Assembly (NCBI RefSeq): GCF_004331255.1
Contig: NZ_SJOF01000001.1
Span: forward strand, 434,001 to 498,000
Direction of reading: 5' to 3'
Length of the DNA stretch: 64,000 nt
Source of the DNA: Acinetobacter sp. ANC 4173
Lineage (GTDB): Bacteria; Pseudomonadota; Gammaproteobacteria; Pseudomonadales; Moraxellaceae
Below the pieces are notes generated by a model. The model searched no databases, was not told the origin of the DNA, and was given only the letters and a program-made list of their open reading frames with translations. This document shows positions 29,821 to 39,705 of the stretch, piece after piece (position 1 is the first letter of the stretch; the number at the start of each line of letters is the position of its first letter). The position numbers and the translations under genes are program-made.

Positions 29821-29843
29821 CTCATGCAGGATTACTGCATGAG
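29821..29843 (-). promoter_or_regulatory. Hairpin in the fusA-tuf spacer
   Basis: CTCATGCAG/CTGCATGAG is a perfect nine-base inverted repeat with a five-base loop, located between fusA and the tuf ribosome site. There is no T-run, so RNA processing or mRNA stability is more likely than termination. Confidence 0.55.
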
Positions 29844-29893
29844 CAACTGGTTATTAACTAAAAAATTAGTTTGGGCTTATAGTAATCGAAAGA

Positions 29894-32032
29894 TTACTCG
29901 TCGTCACCTTTTTTACCGCCAGATTGGAACTTAGCAATAATACCTTCCGCCACGTTACGTGGAGTTTCAGCGTATTTAGCAAATTCCATAGAATAAGTCG
30001 CACGACCTTGAGACATAGAACGCATTTGAGTCGCGTAACCAAACATCTCAGCAAGAGGAACTTCTGCTTTAATTGCTTTAGTTCCACCAGGTAAATCGTC
30101 CATACCTTGAACCATACCACGACGACGGTTTAAGTCACCCATGATATCGCCCATGTAGTCTTCTGGAGTTTCTACTTCAACTTTCATGATTGGTTCAAGC
30201 AAGATAGGATCTGCTTTCATGAAACCATCACGGAATGCGTAAGAACCCGCCATTTTGAACGACAATTCGTCAGAGTCGACATCGTGGTAAGAACCATCAA
30301 ATAATGTCGCTTTGATACCCACAACAGGGTAACCAGCCAAGACACCATTCTTCATACGTTCTTGAATACCTTTATCAACCGCACCGAAGAATTCTTTAGG
30401 TACAGTACCACCTACAACTTCTTCAGCGAATTGGTATTCTTTACCAGCTTCTTCAACATCCATAGGCTCTAAACGAACATATACATGACCGAATTTACCT
30501 TTACCACCTGTTTGACGAACGAACTTACCTTCTTGCTCAACAGTCTTTTTGATTGTTTCGCGGTAAGCAACCATTGGTTTACCAATGTTCGCTTCAACAC
30601 CGAATTCACGCTTCATACGGTCAACGATGATGTCAAGGTGAAGCTCACCCATACCAGCAATAATGGTTTGACCAGATTCTTCATCTGTACGAACGCGGAA
30701 TGATGGATCTTCCTTAGCCAAACGACCTAAAGCAATTGACATTTTTTCTTGGTCAGCTTTAGTTTTTGGTTCAACAGCCAATGAAATTACTGGCTCTGGG
30801 AATTCCATACGTTCAAGAGTAATGACGTTTTTCTCATCACATAATGTATCACCCGTTGTAACGTCTTTAAGACCTACACACGCTGCGATATCACCTGCAC
30901 GGATTTCATCAAGATCTTGACGTTCGTTCGCATGCATTTGCACGATACGACCGATACGTTCACGCTTAGATTTAACTGGGTTATAAACTGGATCACCTTG
31001 TTTAAGAACACCAGAGTAAACACGTACGAAGGTCAAGTTACCTACGAATTTATCGTTCATGATTTTGAACGCTAACGCAGAGAACGGAGCTTCGTCAGAT
31101 GCTTCACGAGATGCTTTAGTTTCAGCTTTATCGTCAAGAACACCTTCAATTGCTTTAACTTCTGTAGGAGAAGGTAAGAATTGAATTACAGCATCCAACA
31201 TACGTTGAACACCTTTATTCTTGAACGCAGAACCACAAAGCATTACTTGAATTTCAGATGCTAATGTACGAGCACGTAAGCCAGCGATGACGTCTTCTTT
31301 AGAAAGATCGCCTTCTTCTAGGTACTTGTCCATTAATTCTTCTGAAGCTTCAGCAGCAGCTTCAACCATCTTGGTACGCCATTCATTAGCAGTATCAACG
31401 AGGTCAGCTGGAATATCGCCGTATTCAAACTTCATACCTTGAGATGCTTCATCCCAGATAATCGCTTTCATTTCGATAAGGTCAACAACACCTGCAAACG
31501 TATCTTCAGCACCGATTGGCACAACGATAGGAACAGGATTACCACCTAAACGAGTTTTAACTTGTTCAACAGCACGGAAGAAGTTTGCACCAGTACGGTC
31601 CATCTTGTTCACGAATGCTAAACGAGGCACTTTATATTTGTTAGCCTGACGCCATACAGTTTCAGACTGAGGTTGTACACCACCTACCGCACAGTAAACC
31701 ATGCACGCACCGTCAAGAACACGCATAGAACGTTCAACTTCGATTGTGAAGTCTACGTGTCCCGGTGTATCGATTACGTTGATACGGTGTTGTGGGAATT
31801 GGCTACTCATACCTGACCAGAAACAAGTTGTCGCAGCAGAAGTAATGGTAATACCACGTTCTTGCTCTTGTTCCATCCAGTCCATTGTTGCTGCACCATC
31901 ATGTACTTCACCAATTTTGTGAGATACACCTGTGTAGAACAAAATACGTTCAGTCGTAGTTGTTTTACCTGCGTCAATGTGCGCAGAGATACCAATGTTA
32001 CGGTAACGAGAAATTGGAGTTTGACGAGCCAT
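29894..32032 (-). CDS. fusA: Elongation factor G
   Basis: Translocation GTPase. 712 aa from the ATG of [15 protein letters not shown]; the frame opens four codons earlier (MLEI), but the universal EF-G N-terminus fixes this start. Features are [15 protein letters not shown] (G1), [10 protein letters not shown] (G2), DTPGHVDF (G3), NKMDRTGA (G4), domain [22 protein letters not shown] in pieces, and [15 protein letters not shown]. It lies between rpsG and tuf, and the spacer ahead of it contains large inverted repeats. Confidence 0.99.
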   Translation of the reverse strand: MARQTPISRYRNIGISAHIDAGKTTTTERILFYTGVSHKIGEVHDGAATMDWMEQEQERGITITSAATTCFWSGMSSQFPQHRINVIDTPGHVDFTIEVERSMRVLDGACMVYCAVGGVQPQSETVWRQANKYKVPRLAFVNKMDRTGANFFRAVEQVKTRLGGNPVPIVVPIGAEDTFAGVVDLIEMKAIIWDEASQGMKFEYGDIPADLVDTANEWRTKMVEAAAEASEELMDKYLEEGDLSKEDVIAGLRARTLASEIQVMLCGSAFKNKGVQRMLDAVIQFLPSPTEVKAIEGVLDDKAETKASREASDEAPFSALAFKIMNDKFVGNLTFVRVYSGVLKQGDPVYNPVKSKRERIGRIVQMHANERQDLDEIRAGDIAACVGLKDVTTGDTLCDEKNVITLERMEFPEPVISLAVEPKTKADQEKMSIALGRLAKEDPSFRVRTDEESGQTIIAGMGELHLDIIVDRMKREFGVEANIGKPMVAYRETIKKTVEQEGKFVRQTGGKGKFGHVYVRLEPMDVEEAGKEYQFAEEVVGGTVPKEFFGAVDKGIQERMKNGVLAGYPVVGIKATLFDGSYHDVDSDELSFKMAGSYAFRDGFMKADPILLEPIMKVEVETPEDYMGDIMGDLNRRRGMVQGMDDLPGGTKAIKAEVPLAEMFGYATQMRSMSQGRATYSMEFAKYAETPRNVAEGIIAKFQSGGKKGDDE

Positions 32033-32061
32033 GATTTCTAGCATTCCTAAATTTTGTTGTT

Positions 32062-32156
32062 AAAACAGGACGCTTTAAGCTGCTTAGCAACTTAAAGCGA
32101 TTTGATGACAATTATGTGAAAACATAATTGTCATTGTCCTGATTAAGGCCTGTTTT
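32062..32156 (-). promoter_or_regulatory. Branched inverted-repeat structure in the rpsG-fusA spacer
   Basis: Three nested or adjacent pairings are visible: an outer stem AAAACAGG (32062-32069) with CCTGTTTT (32149-32156); an inner hairpin CGCTTTAAG/CTTAAAGCG (32071-32099); and a perfect twelve-base hairpin TGACAATTATGT/ACATAATTGTCA with a four-base loop (32106-32133). Together they predict a branched RNA filling almost the whole spacer. Confidence 0.6.
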
Positions 32157-32162
32157 ATCCGC

Positions 32163-32633
32163 TTAGAAACGGTAGTGAGAGAAGGCTTTGTTGGCTTCAG
32201 CCATACGGTGCACATCTTCACGTTTTTTAACAGCTGCGCCTTTACCTTCAGCTGCATCAAGCAACTCACCAGCAAGACGTAAAGCCATAGTTTTTTCAGA
32301 ACGCTTAGCAGCAGCATCTACTAACCAACGCATAGCCAAGGCAGTACGACGGGATGGGCGCACTTCCATAGGTACTTGATAAGTAGCACCACCAACACGG
32401 CGAGCTTTTACTTCGACCATAGGACGAACTTTTTCAAGAGTAGTCTCGAAAAATTCAACTGGGTCTACTTTGTTTTTTTCTTGAACGCGGTCTAAAGCAC
32501 CGTAAACGATACTTTCAGCAATAGATTTTTTACCATCTTGCATTACGTGGTTCATGAATTTAGCGATTGTTTGGCTACTGAACTTAGGATCCGGAAGGAT
32601 TTCACGAGCAGCAACTACGCGACGTCTTGGCAT
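32163..32633 (-). CDS. rpsG: 30S ribosomal protein S7
   Basis: Primary 16S rRNA-binding protein that nucleates assembly of the 30S head. The 156-aa length matches E. coli S7 (short, 156-aa form). [18 protein letters not shown], the beta-hairpin region [16 protein letters not shown] and [15 protein letters not shown] are conserved. In E. coli S7 is the autogenous repressor of this operon, acting at the rpsL-rpsG junction; a candidate structure is seen at the same place here. Confidence 0.99.
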   Translation of the reverse strand: MPRRRVVAAREILPDPKFSSQTIAKFMNHVMQDGKKSIAESIVYGALDRVQEKNKVDPVEFFETTLEKVRPMVEVKARRVGGATYQVPMEVRPSRRTALAMRWLVDAAAKRSEKTMALRLAGELLDAAEGKGAAVKKREDVHRMAEANKAFSHYRF

Positions 32634-32652
32634 TTTAAACTACCTATATATA

Positions 32653-32690
32653 TGACACTTCAGGTTAATCCAGCAGTGGTACAAAGTGTC
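32653..32690 (-). promoter_or_regulatory. Hairpin before rpsG, candidate S7 autoregulatory site
   Basis: GACACTT (32654-32660) pairs with AAGTGTC (32684-32690) around a 23-base loop, ending about 20 bases before the rpsG ATG. The position resembles the S7 translational operator of E. coli, but sequence equivalence has not been shown. Confidence 0.4.
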
Positions 32691-32810
32691 GTGTACCTTC
32701 GCTGGCCTTACTACACGTCGCTTGAATTTCACAAAATAAATGCAGAAATCAGACAAGCGAGACGATAAAGGATTGCAGTTCTAACGAACTAAGATTTTAA
32801 TCTCGAAAGA

Positions 32811-33185
32811 TTATTTCTTAGGACGTTTAGTACCGTATTTAGAACGTGACTGGTTACGATCTTTCACGCCAGCACAGTCTAAAGAACCACGAACGGTATG
32901 GTAACGTACACCTGGTAAGTCTTTAACACGACCACCACGGATAAGAACAACACTGTGCTCTTGTAGGTTATGGCCTTCACCACCGATGTAGCTAGAAACT
33001 TCAAAACCAGAAGTTAAGCGAACACGGCAAACTTTACGCATTGCTGAGTTAGGTTTTTTAGGTGTAGTTGTGTAAACACGTGTACAAACACCACGACGTT
33101 GTGGACAAGCCTTCAACGCAGGAACTTTAGATTTTTCAACTAAAGTCGTACGACCCTTGCGGATCAACTGATTTGTTGTTGCCAT
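32811..33185 (-). CDS. rpsL: 30S ribosomal protein S12
   Basis: Decoding-centre protein of 124 aa. [13 protein letters not shown], the streptomycin-related loop [16 protein letters not shown] and the second loop [12 protein letters not shown] are intact. The residues whose substitution gives streptomycin resistance in other bacteria are wild type here: the Lys of TPKKPNS and the Lys of RVKDLPG. It is the first gene of the str operon, with GGGAG upstream of the ATG and a consensus-like promoter about 60 bases ahead. Confidence 0.99.
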   Translation of the reverse strand: MATTNQLIRKGRTTLVEKSKVPALKACPQRRGVCTRVYTTTPKKPNSAMRKVCRVRLTSGFEVSSYIGGEGHNLQEHSVVLIRGGRVKDLPGVRYHTVRGSLDCAGVKDRNQSRSKYGTKRPKK

Positions 33186-33243
33186 ATGGCAATTCTCCCG
33201 TTAATAAAAAGCCCCAAAAAATACTACTTTTTGAGGGCATGCA

Positions 33244-33272
33244 ATTGTAAGTCAAGATGCAAAAATGGTCAA
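33244..33272 (-). promoter_or_regulatory. str operon sigma70 promoter
   Basis: Minus strand TTGACC, a 17-base spacer, then TACAAT, located 59 bases before the rpsL start. Close to consensus in both boxes and spacing. Confidence 0.75.
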
Positions 33273-33339
33273 CATTCGAGAACCCTTTATCCGTAAACCA
33301 TCTCGCTTTTCTTGACGTTTTTTAAACAATTTTCGAGGT

Positions 33340-34788
33340 TTATTTTTCATTCGGTGGGATTGGCTTTTTTGTAACCCTTTTTGTAGGTACTTTACGTGGA
33401 CGCTTTACAGCCACTGTTGGCTCTGCCAAAGGGTTTTCAATTTTTTTCGAAACGCCATCCACAATAACCTCTATAGCATCACTACTTGTTGAGGTTAATG
33501 CAGGCTGTTGCTGCTTTACTTCTGCCTGTGGTTCAATCAAATGATCCGCCAATTTTTCTAAGCCCTGCTCAATTTGCTGTTGTTGTTCCGTGTCATGGTT
33601 TGGTTTTGGCGTAGTTTTTTTCTGTACGTGAACTTTGGTAATATTTTTATTATTTTCCAATCTGGTCTCAACTACAGCATTGATGGACTCTGCCTCAAGC
33701 AAACTTGGTTGAACCGTTTCGATCAATAGTTTTGGTGTCGCTTGTGATAATAACGCCAATGAACGTTCATACGCAGTGACCACTGAGAGTTCGAGGTCTT
33801 TATGTTGCTGGATATATTGACGTGCTTGAGCAAAAACCACTTGTGCTTTTTGATTGACATCCTCTATTAGCTTCCAACTATATACTGCACTTAACGTCGC
33901 ACTCGCAACAGGCGTCAATTTGCCTAGGAAGCTATAGTTCGGGACTTTATTCATCCAAGCCCATTTATAATCACCCTGCTCATTGTGTAGCCACTTTCTA
34001 AGCATTTCAATGTCATTGCTTGAGCCCAATAAATGCTGCAACTGCCCAATATCATGCTTTTGCAACATTTTAGACACGGTTTTAACTGCCATTAATAAGG
34101 CTTGCTTCTCTGCAATGATTCCTAAATCAATTTGTTTGAAAATAAATTGAATAATCTCTTGTTCAGTATCTTTATTCAGTTCAAAGCCATAAGATCGCCC
34201 GACCTGATAAATGGTTCTCAGTGACAAAATTAAAGACAATGGAATATCGACACTTGAACCAATGGTACCCGTTGCCCCTGTAAGCAGGCCTTGTAAAGAT
34301 GCAATCCATTTATTTTGTTCTGCTAAAGCCTGACTAATCCGTTTAGAACGATCAATATCTTGTGTTAAGCTTTCCAGATCACGCACCCCAGCCTGATCTA
34401 AAACGTCATCGACAGAACTGATATCTGAACTAAAAGCATTCAGTTTTTCAAAAAAATAGTCGCTAATTTTGTCGGTATATTGTGGTGCAACAAAATTCGC
34501 CACATTATTCACTTTTGAATAATGACGCCCTAAAAGCTGTCGGGAAACTTGCGGAAAATGTTCTCGTAAAATCTGCTGTGCATCTTGATATTTTTGGGTC
34601 TCAAAAGCAGATTTAGAATATGCTTTCCCCTCAATAAATGCTGAATTTCCCGCGCCTTGCGGATAAGCCGAAATAGAGCCTGGTGCAACATGTTGCAAAA
34701 CATCGATTCCTGTTTGGCTGAGCTTTTTAGCCACTCCAAAGGCATTTGAGAGGAATCCTGTTGATTGTTTATTATTAGCTTCTGTCAT
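33340..34788 (-). CDS. EcsC family protein with basic C-terminal tail
   Basis: 482 aa. The EcsC-type region lies about residues 160-330 and contains LLTGATGTIGSSVDIPLSLILSLRTIYQVGRSYGF, recognisable as the family's small-residue helix followed by SLRxIYQ. The family name comes from a B. subtilis gene next to an ABC transporter; its function is unknown. After about residue 390 the chain becomes polar and ends in a Lys/Arg/Pro-rich tail (RPRKVPTKRVTKKPIPP), which may bind nucleic acid or acidic surfaces. No signal peptide. It lies directly upstream of the str promoter on the same strand, without an obvious terminator. Confidence 0.8.
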   Translation of the reverse strand: MTEANNKQSTGFLSNAFGVAKKLSQTGIDVLQHVAPGSISAYPQGAGNSAFIEGKAYSKSAFETQKYQDAQQILREHFPQVSRQLLGRHYSKVNNVANFVAPQYTDKISDYFFEKLNAFSSDISSVDDVLDQAGVRDLESLTQDIDRSKRISQALAEQNKWIASLQGLLTGATGTIGSSVDIPLSLILSLRTIYQVGRSYGFELNKDTEQEIIQFIFKQIDLGIIAEKQALLMAVKTVSKMLQKHDIGQLQHLLGSSNDIEMLRKWLHNEQGDYKWAWMNKVPNYSFLGKLTPVASATLSAVYSWKLIEDVNQKAQVVFAQARQYIQQHKDLELSVVTAYERSLALLSQATPKLLIETVQPSLLEAESINAVVETRLENNKNITKVHVQKKTTPKPNHDTEQQQQIEQGLEKLADHLIEPQAEVKQQQPALTSTSSDAIEVIVDGVSKKIENPLAEPTVAVKRPRKVPTKRVTKKPIPPNEK

Positions 34789-35059
34789 TCTTGACCCTTC
34801 TTGTTCAATTCTTTCATTTCTCGCTAAATACTAGGTATAGTCTAAGTTTATCTCAACATCAAACTGTTTCTTTTAGTTAAGAACTTTGCCTAAATTCACT
34901 TTTTTCCTTTCTTCCAAATACACATCATATTTGCCATAAGAATTCAAAATTCTTTCTGCTATCATGATTGCAAATCAAACATATGAAGACTTGTAGCATA
35001 AAGGTTCTCCCCTGATTGCATACAGTCATGCGAAATATCACCATATAAGGGATCTGTAG

Positions 35060-36289
35060 ATGAAACGTGTTGTAATTACTGGTATGGGCATCAACTCATG
35101 CATCGGTAACACTTTAGAAGATGTCACTCATTCATTGCAAAACGGGATTTCTGGAACACGTTTTAACCCGACTTATGCTGAACTTAATTTCAAAAGTCAC
35201 ATCAGCGCAGCAGCAGAACAAAATTTCGACCACATTGACCGCAAATTAAAACGCTTTATGGGCGTATGTGCAATGTATGCGTATAATGCTGCAGTTGCTG
35301 CGGTAGAAAATGCTGGTCTGACCGCAGAGCAAATTGGTGGCAATCCTCGCTATGGTATTGCAGGCGGTTCAGGTGGCGGTTCAACAGCATCTGTCATTGA
35401 AATGAAAGAATTACTCGACACTAAAGGTGCGCGTAAAGTTGGTCCTTTCTTCGTGCCACGTAACATGTCGAACACCATTACTGCGAACGTAGGCGTAGCA
35501 TTTAAAATGCAAGGTGTTGCTCATACCATTACTAGCGCTTGTGCGACATCTGCTGATGCTATTGGTTATGCCTACAACCTGATTCAACTCGGTAAACAAG
35601 ACTTAATGCTTGCCGGTGGTGGTGAAGAAGATCACTGGTCTCAAAGTTTGTTGTTTGATGCGATGGGCGCACTGTGCTCGAAGTACAATGACACACCAGA
35701 AACAGCGTCTCGTCCATACTCTGCTGACCGTGACGGTTTCGTGATTGCTGGCGGTGGCGGTTTCGTGGTACTTGAATCGCTTGAACACGCTCAAGCACGT
35801 GGTGCCAACATTTTAGCTGAAGTTGTTGGCTATGCTGCAAACAGTGATGGTGCAGACATGGTTGCCCCATCTGGTGAAGGCGCAACACGTTGTGTACTTA
35901 TGGCCTTAGAAGAAGCAAAACAACACGGCGTAAATAAGATTGACTATGTGAATACGCATGGTACGTCTACACCTGCAGGTGACGTAACTGAATTATTGGC
36001 AATGGAACGTGCATTTGGTGAAGGTCAAGTTCCTCCACTTAGCTCGACCAAGTCAATGACAGGTCATAGCTTGGGTGCTGCTGGTGTACAAGAAGCGATC
36101 TACTCAGTCCTAATGATGCAAAATGACTTTATTGCACCAAACATCAACGTGACTGAACTGGATGAAGGCGCAAAACCATTTGATATCGTGCTTGAAAAAC
36201 GTGACGCAAAATTGAATACTGTGATGAGTAACAGTTTCGGTTTTGGCGGCGTAAATGCATGTCTCATTTTCAAAAAGTGGGAAGGCTAA
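35060..36289 (+). CDS. fabB: Beta-ketoacyl-ACP synthase I FabB
   Basis: Condensing enzyme of fatty acid elongation, needed for unsaturated fatty acids in gammaproteobacteria. 409 aa, close to E. coli FabB (406). The catalytic triad is Cys in TSACATSADAIGYA, His in NTHGTSTPAGDVTE and His in KSMTGHSLGAAGVQEA; the C-terminal NSFGFGGVNACLIF is the glycine-rich loop. FabB rather than FabF is favoured by RFNPTYAELNFKSHI and DRKLKRFMGVCAMY. The ATG follows AGGGA. hemJ follows after about 23 bases. Confidence 0.94.
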   Translation: MKRVVITGMGINSCIGNTLEDVTHSLQNGISGTRFNPTYAELNFKSHISAAAEQNFDHIDRKLKRFMGVCAMYAYNAAVAAVENAGLTAEQIGGNPRYGIAGGSGGGSTASVIEMKELLDTKGARKVGPFFVPRNMSNTITANVGVAFKMQGVAHTITSACATSADAIGYAYNLIQLGKQDLMLAGGGEEDHWSQSLLFDAMGALCSKYNDTPETASRPYSADRDGFVIAGGGGFVVLESLEHAQARGANILAEVVGYAANSDGADMVAPSGEGATRCVLMALEEAKQHGVNKIDYVNTHGTSTPAGDVTELLAMERAFGEGQVPPLSSTKSMTGHSLGAAGVQEAIYSVLMMQNDFIAPNINVTELDEGAKPFDIVLEKRDAKLNTVMSNSFGFGGVNACLIFKKWEG

Positions 36290-36312
36290 GCTGCCCATTT
36301 TAGGGTGACTTG

Positions 36313-36765
36313 ATGGATGCTCCTTCTGATGCTTTTTTGTGGGTAAAAGCATTACATATTATTGCCGTGGTGTGTTGGTTCGCAGCATTGTTTTACTTAC
36401 CACGGCTCTATGTTTACCATGCCATGAGTGATGATGCCGTCAGTCATCAACGTTTCGAAGTCATGGAACGCAAGTTGTACCGTGGCATTATGTGGCCGTC
36501 GATGATTGCAACACTGATCACGGCACATTTCTTGGTGGATTGGGGTGATGCAACGCGCCACTACCACGAAGCCTTGTGGTTTTACCTGAAAGTTGGCTTA
36601 GTTGGACTGTTGGTGATTTACCATTTTGTCTGCGGTTATTACCGTAAGAAATTGATTGGTAACGCCCATTACAAGTCACACAAGTTTTGGCGCTTCTTTA
36701 ATGAAATGCCGACCCTAATTTTATTTGCTGTGGTGATTTTAGTCGTGGTTAAACCAACGTTTTAG
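36313..36765 (+). CDS. hemJ: Protoporphyrinogen oxidase HemJ
   Basis: Heme-biosynthesis membrane enzyme oxidising protoporphyrinogen IX, the HemJ class that replaces HemG/HemY in many proteobacteria; Acinetobacter is among the genera in which this class was first recognised. 150 aa with four membrane helices. Conserved elements are KALHIIAVVCWFAALFYLPRLYVYH (His in helix 1), ERKLYRGIMWPSM, FYLKVGLVGLLVIYH and RFFNEMPTLILFAVVILVVVKP. The ATG at 36313 has AGGG seven bases upstream; a TTG precedes it by one codon. It is probably cotranscribed with fabB. Confidence 0.92.
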   Translation: MDAPSDAFLWVKALHIIAVVCWFAALFYLPRLYVYHAMSDDAVSHQRFEVMERKLYRGIMWPSMIATLITAHFLVDWGDATRHYHEALWFYLKVGLVGLLVIYHFVCGYYRKKLIGNAHYKSHKFWRFFNEMPTLILFAVVILVVVKPTF

Positions 36766-36778
36766 AATCCCCGAAATG

Positions 36779-36807
36779 AAAAGCCCCGATTGATTCGGGG
36801 CTTTTTT
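36779..36807. terminator. Terminator between hemJ and the acyltransferase-3 gene
   Basis: AAAAGCCCCGA pairs with TCGGGGCTTTT around TTGAT, followed by extra T, between convergent genes. Confidence 0.9.
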
Positions 36808-36847
36808 AATGTCTGTAAGAAATCAACAGTACAACTAAAGACCAGTG

Positions 36848-37954
36848 CTACAACCGTATCCAAGCTTGACGAATTTTCAAATTGAGCGGGGTCGAATAAT
36901 ACTTTTCAATCGCCCAACTCAAAATAAACACCGCGATAAAATAAACAGGCAACAACATCAACTTTTCAGCCGCTACAGTTTCTTTGGGGAAATACACCAC
37001 TTTCATTAAGCCGAGAACAATTAAGTGAAACAGATACATTTCATAGCTACGCTGTCCAATCCAGACCAAACTCCGTGCCGCGTATGCGACAGGTTTAACT
37101 TTGGGATCTTGTGCAAAACAAAATATCAGTAACGCCGTAAGTAGCGCAAATACACTGATACTCCATGTACTCACCTCTTTGATCGGTGCATAAAAATATA
37201 AAGCACTCATCAGAAGTACGGTCACAGCAACGATCACTTTGGGAGTGTAAATGGCAGCTTTAAAATGCTGCGCATACATTGCGGTGAGGCAGCCAATCGC
37301 AATGCCATCAAAACTAGAGAAATAGTGATACAGATAGGCACCGCTTTGCTCGCCAAAATATAAAGCACGAAAATACGGTGCATAAACGATAACGGCGAGT
37401 AGAAAAACAATAAAGCCTTTACCTCGACCAAGTGCTAAACACAGGACAGGAAATGCTAAATAGAAGACTTCTTCAACCGATAAAGACCACAATACGCCCA
37501 AAGCATAGTTGACCCAACCGTATTTGATAATCAATAGATTCAGCCAGAAGCTCAAGGCAGAAAGGATAGTCATGGCATAAGATACGTCTACACCATTCGG
37601 CGACTGATTCATGAATGGTTTGAGTTCCAAAGCACCTAGTATCGTTACCATGAGCACCAGCAATACTAAGCACGGCATGATTCGGGCAATACGACGAATA
37701 TAAAAATCTTTCAGCTTAATCTGCGCCAAAGATCCACTACGTTGTAAGGTATGCTGGGTAATCAAAAAGCCAGAAATGACAAAAAACATGGTCACACCAT
37801 AGTTGCCATTCCTTGCAATTAAGGTACTTAAGCTTTCGCCTCCAATTGGGATACCGAGAAACGTATCGTGTAATTTATACGGAATATTGAAATGGTGAAT
37901 CAGTACCAAAAGAATGGACACTCCGCGCAGAATGTCGATTTTATAATTACGCAT
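36848..37954 (-). CDS. Acyltransferase-3 family membrane protein (OafA/YrhL-like)
   Basis: 368 aa with about ten membrane segments, a protein that O-acylates surface glycans using cytoplasmic acyl donors. The start YKIDILRGVSILLVLIHHF carries the conserved Arg and His of helix 1. GVTMFFVISGFLITQ and the FYIRRIARIMPCLVLL segment are the family's central motifs, and WSLSVEEVFYLAFPV contains the conserved Glu. No SGNH hydrolase domain is attached. The target (LOS, capsule or other glycan) is unknown; no glycan cluster is adjacent. Confidence 0.92.
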   Translation of the reverse strand: MRNYKIDILRGVSILLVLIHHFNIPYKLHDTFLGIPIGGESLSTLIARNGNYGVTMFFVISGFLITQHTLQRSGSLAQIKLKDFYIRRIARIMPCLVLLVLMVTILGALELKPFMNQSPNGVDVSYAMTILSALSFWLNLLIIKYGWVNYALGVLWSLSVEEVFYLAFPVLCLALGRGKGFIVFLLAVIVYAPYFRALYFGEQSGAYLYHYFSSFDGIAIGCLTAMYAQHFKAAIYTPKVIVAVTVLLMSALYFYAPIKEVSTWSISVFALLTALLIFCFAQDPKVKPVAYAARSLVWIGQRSYEMYLFHLIVLGLMKVVYFPKETVAAEKLMLLPVYFIAVFILSWAIEKYYSTPLNLKIRQAWIRL

Positions 37955-38080
37955 AGACCGTTGTTAGAATTTTAAAGTGCTTTATTAAAAGTGAAACCTT
38001 CTGATTTAAACAGCTTTGATACCTAAAATCATACAATTATGTAACACTTGATTAGAGTCCATTTATTTAGCTCAAACAAA

Positions 38081-38109
38081 AAGAAAGCCCTGCTTACGCG
38101 GGGCTTTCT
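38081..38109 (-). terminator. Terminator of the dad/cyc cluster
   Basis: On the minus strand AGAAAGCCC pairs with GGGCTTTCT around a G-rich loop, followed by TTTTG. It starts about 30 bases after the cycA stop. Confidence 0.8.
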
Positions 38110-38139
38110 CTCAAAGATCACGTAAAGGATCCGTTTTAC

Positions 38140-39579
38140 TTAGTTATCAAGTTGCTGTCCTAACAGACGTTTTTTCACACGTGGTAAATACAACACACGA
38201 TAAGTAGTGGCCAAAATAATTAACCACACTGGGCTAATGATTAAAGCACGTAACGTATCAGGTTCTAAACTTAAAATGACCAAGGTAAAGAAAAGGAAGA
38301 TCAATACCACATAAGACATCCATACCCCACCTGGCATTTTAAACTTCGATTGTGCATGCAATTCAGGACGCAGTTTACGGTAGCGTAAATAGCTCACCAT
38401 AATGAGTCCCCAAATACTGATAAATAGAATTACACACAATGAACTTGCCAAGGTAAAGGCTTCCACGGTGTTCGGTACAAAGTACTGTAGCGCCGCACCG
38501 GCCATAATAAAGATGCAAGAAAATAACAAGCCTTTGGCTGGAACTGCACGACTAGATAATTCACCCAAACCTTTAGGTGCTTGACCACCGCGAGATAAGC
38601 CAAATAACATACGACTGGTCGAGAACACGCCACTATTCATAGAGGACATGACGGAAGACAGTACCACCAAATTCATAATCACTGCTGCCCCACCAATCCC
38701 TGCATGTAAAAACAGGCTGACGAATGGACTTTGGTCCGCTGGAATTTCATTCCACGGTGTTACTGACATGACAATAAATAACGCTAACACATAAAACAGA
38801 ATGATTCGGGTGGGAATGGCATTCACTGCTTTCGGTAAGTTCTTTTCAGGATCTTTCGCTTCAGCCGCCATGGTTCCAATCAATTCCACGCCTACAAACG
38901 CAAAGAGTGCAATCTGGAAACCTGCCAAGAAACCACTGACGCCTTTCGGGAACATGCCACCATGCGCCCAGACATTGCTAAAGCTAGCCACTGAGCCTTG
39001 CGGTGCTTGAAAATGACTGAACACCATAAAGCCACCAATCACAATCAAGCCTAAAATGGCGAGAATTTTGATCAGTGCAAACCAGAATTCAATTTCGCCA
39101 AATAGCTTGACGGTTAAAAGATTCAGTCCAAGGACAAACAATACACAACCCGCACTGATTAACGCTTGCCCTATAGGCGTAAACGCCATATCGGGTGGTA
39201 ACCAGAAATTCAGATAATTAATAATGGCCGCAAGGTCAGCAATGCCGACTAAGACCCAACCCAGCCAATACGACCAGCCGATATAATAGCCCGCTGCAGG
39301 ACCAATTAAATCGTGTGCCATATCGATGAAAGATCTGTAATGCAGATTGGAGAGTAGAATTTCACCTAATGCACGCATGAGGAAAAAGAACATACCGCCA
39401 ATGATCATATAGATCAGTAAAATTGAAGGTCCAGCGAGGGAGATGGTTTTCCCTGAACCCATAAATAAACCTGTACCAATAGCTCCGCCAATTGCAATCA
39501 ATTGTAAATGACGATTAGAGAGCTTGCGTTGCAACTCGTGGGTTGCCTGTTCAGCTTTTGGCTCACGCATTGTGGTCAT
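38140..39579 (-). CDS. cycA: D-serine/D-alanine/glycine permease CycA
   Basis: 479-aa APC-superfamily symporter with 12 predicted helices. RHLQLIAIGGAIGTGLFMGSG, the amino-acid-binding unwound helix 1, and FAFVGVELIGTMAAEAKDPEKNLP are typical of the amino-acid permease family; the LSNRHLQ start and YYIGWSYWLGWVLVGIADL favour CycA. Context agrees: it is the last gene of a dadA-dadX-ridA-cycA run on one strand. AAGGAT stands eight bases before the ATG. An unusually structured 177-base spacer separates it from the ridA-like gene. Confidence 0.9.
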   Translation of the reverse strand: MTTMREPKAEQATHELQRKLSNRHLQLIAIGGAIGTGLFMGSGKTISLAGPSILLIYMIIGGMFFFLMRALGEILLSNLHYRSFIDMAHDLIGPAAGYYIGWSYWLGWVLVGIADLAAIINYLNFWLPPDMAFTPIGQALISAGCVLFVLGLNLLTVKLFGEIEFWFALIKILAILGLIVIGGFMVFSHFQAPQGSVASFSNVWAHGGMFPKGVSGFLAGFQIALFAFVGVELIGTMAAEAKDPEKNLPKAVNAIPTRIILFYVLALFIVMSVTPWNEIPADQSPFVSLFLHAGIGGAAVIMNLVVLSSVMSSMNSGVFSTSRMLFGLSRGGQAPKGLGELSSRAVPAKGLLFSCIFIMAGAALQYFVPNTVEAFTLASSLCVILFISIWGLIMVSYLRYRKLRPELHAQSKFKMPGGVWMSYVVLIFLFFTLVILSLEPDTLRALIISPVWLIILATTYRVLYLPRVKKRLLGQQLDN

Positions 39580-39609
39580 AACTCAACATCCTTTTTAAAT
39601 TCCTTTATC

Positions 39610-39705
39610 GGACTTAACCCAGATCTAGCTCCTCTCGAGCAATACAATTCACCTAGGGTTAAGCCTGTGTCCTTAACAATGCAATCCTTAACCTTCGTGG
39701 TTAAT
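39610..39705 (-). promoter_or_regulatory. Structured leader upstream of cycA
   Basis: On the transcribed strand CTTAACCC (39656-39663) pairs with GGGTTAAG (39613-39620), extended by GG/CC after a bulged base; inside is a GCTC/GAGC hairpin. Just upstream lies a hairpin TTAACC-ACGAA-GGTTAA (39688-39704). The TTAACC/GGTTAA elements can also pair with each other in the alternative register, as in a two-state RNA. The hallmarks of the glycine riboswitch are not seen. Confidence 0.45.

Noticed and set aside
37955..38139. Additional promoter or RNA gene between the acyltransferase-3 gene and cycA
   Set aside because: Only a terminator and AT-rich sequence could be supported.
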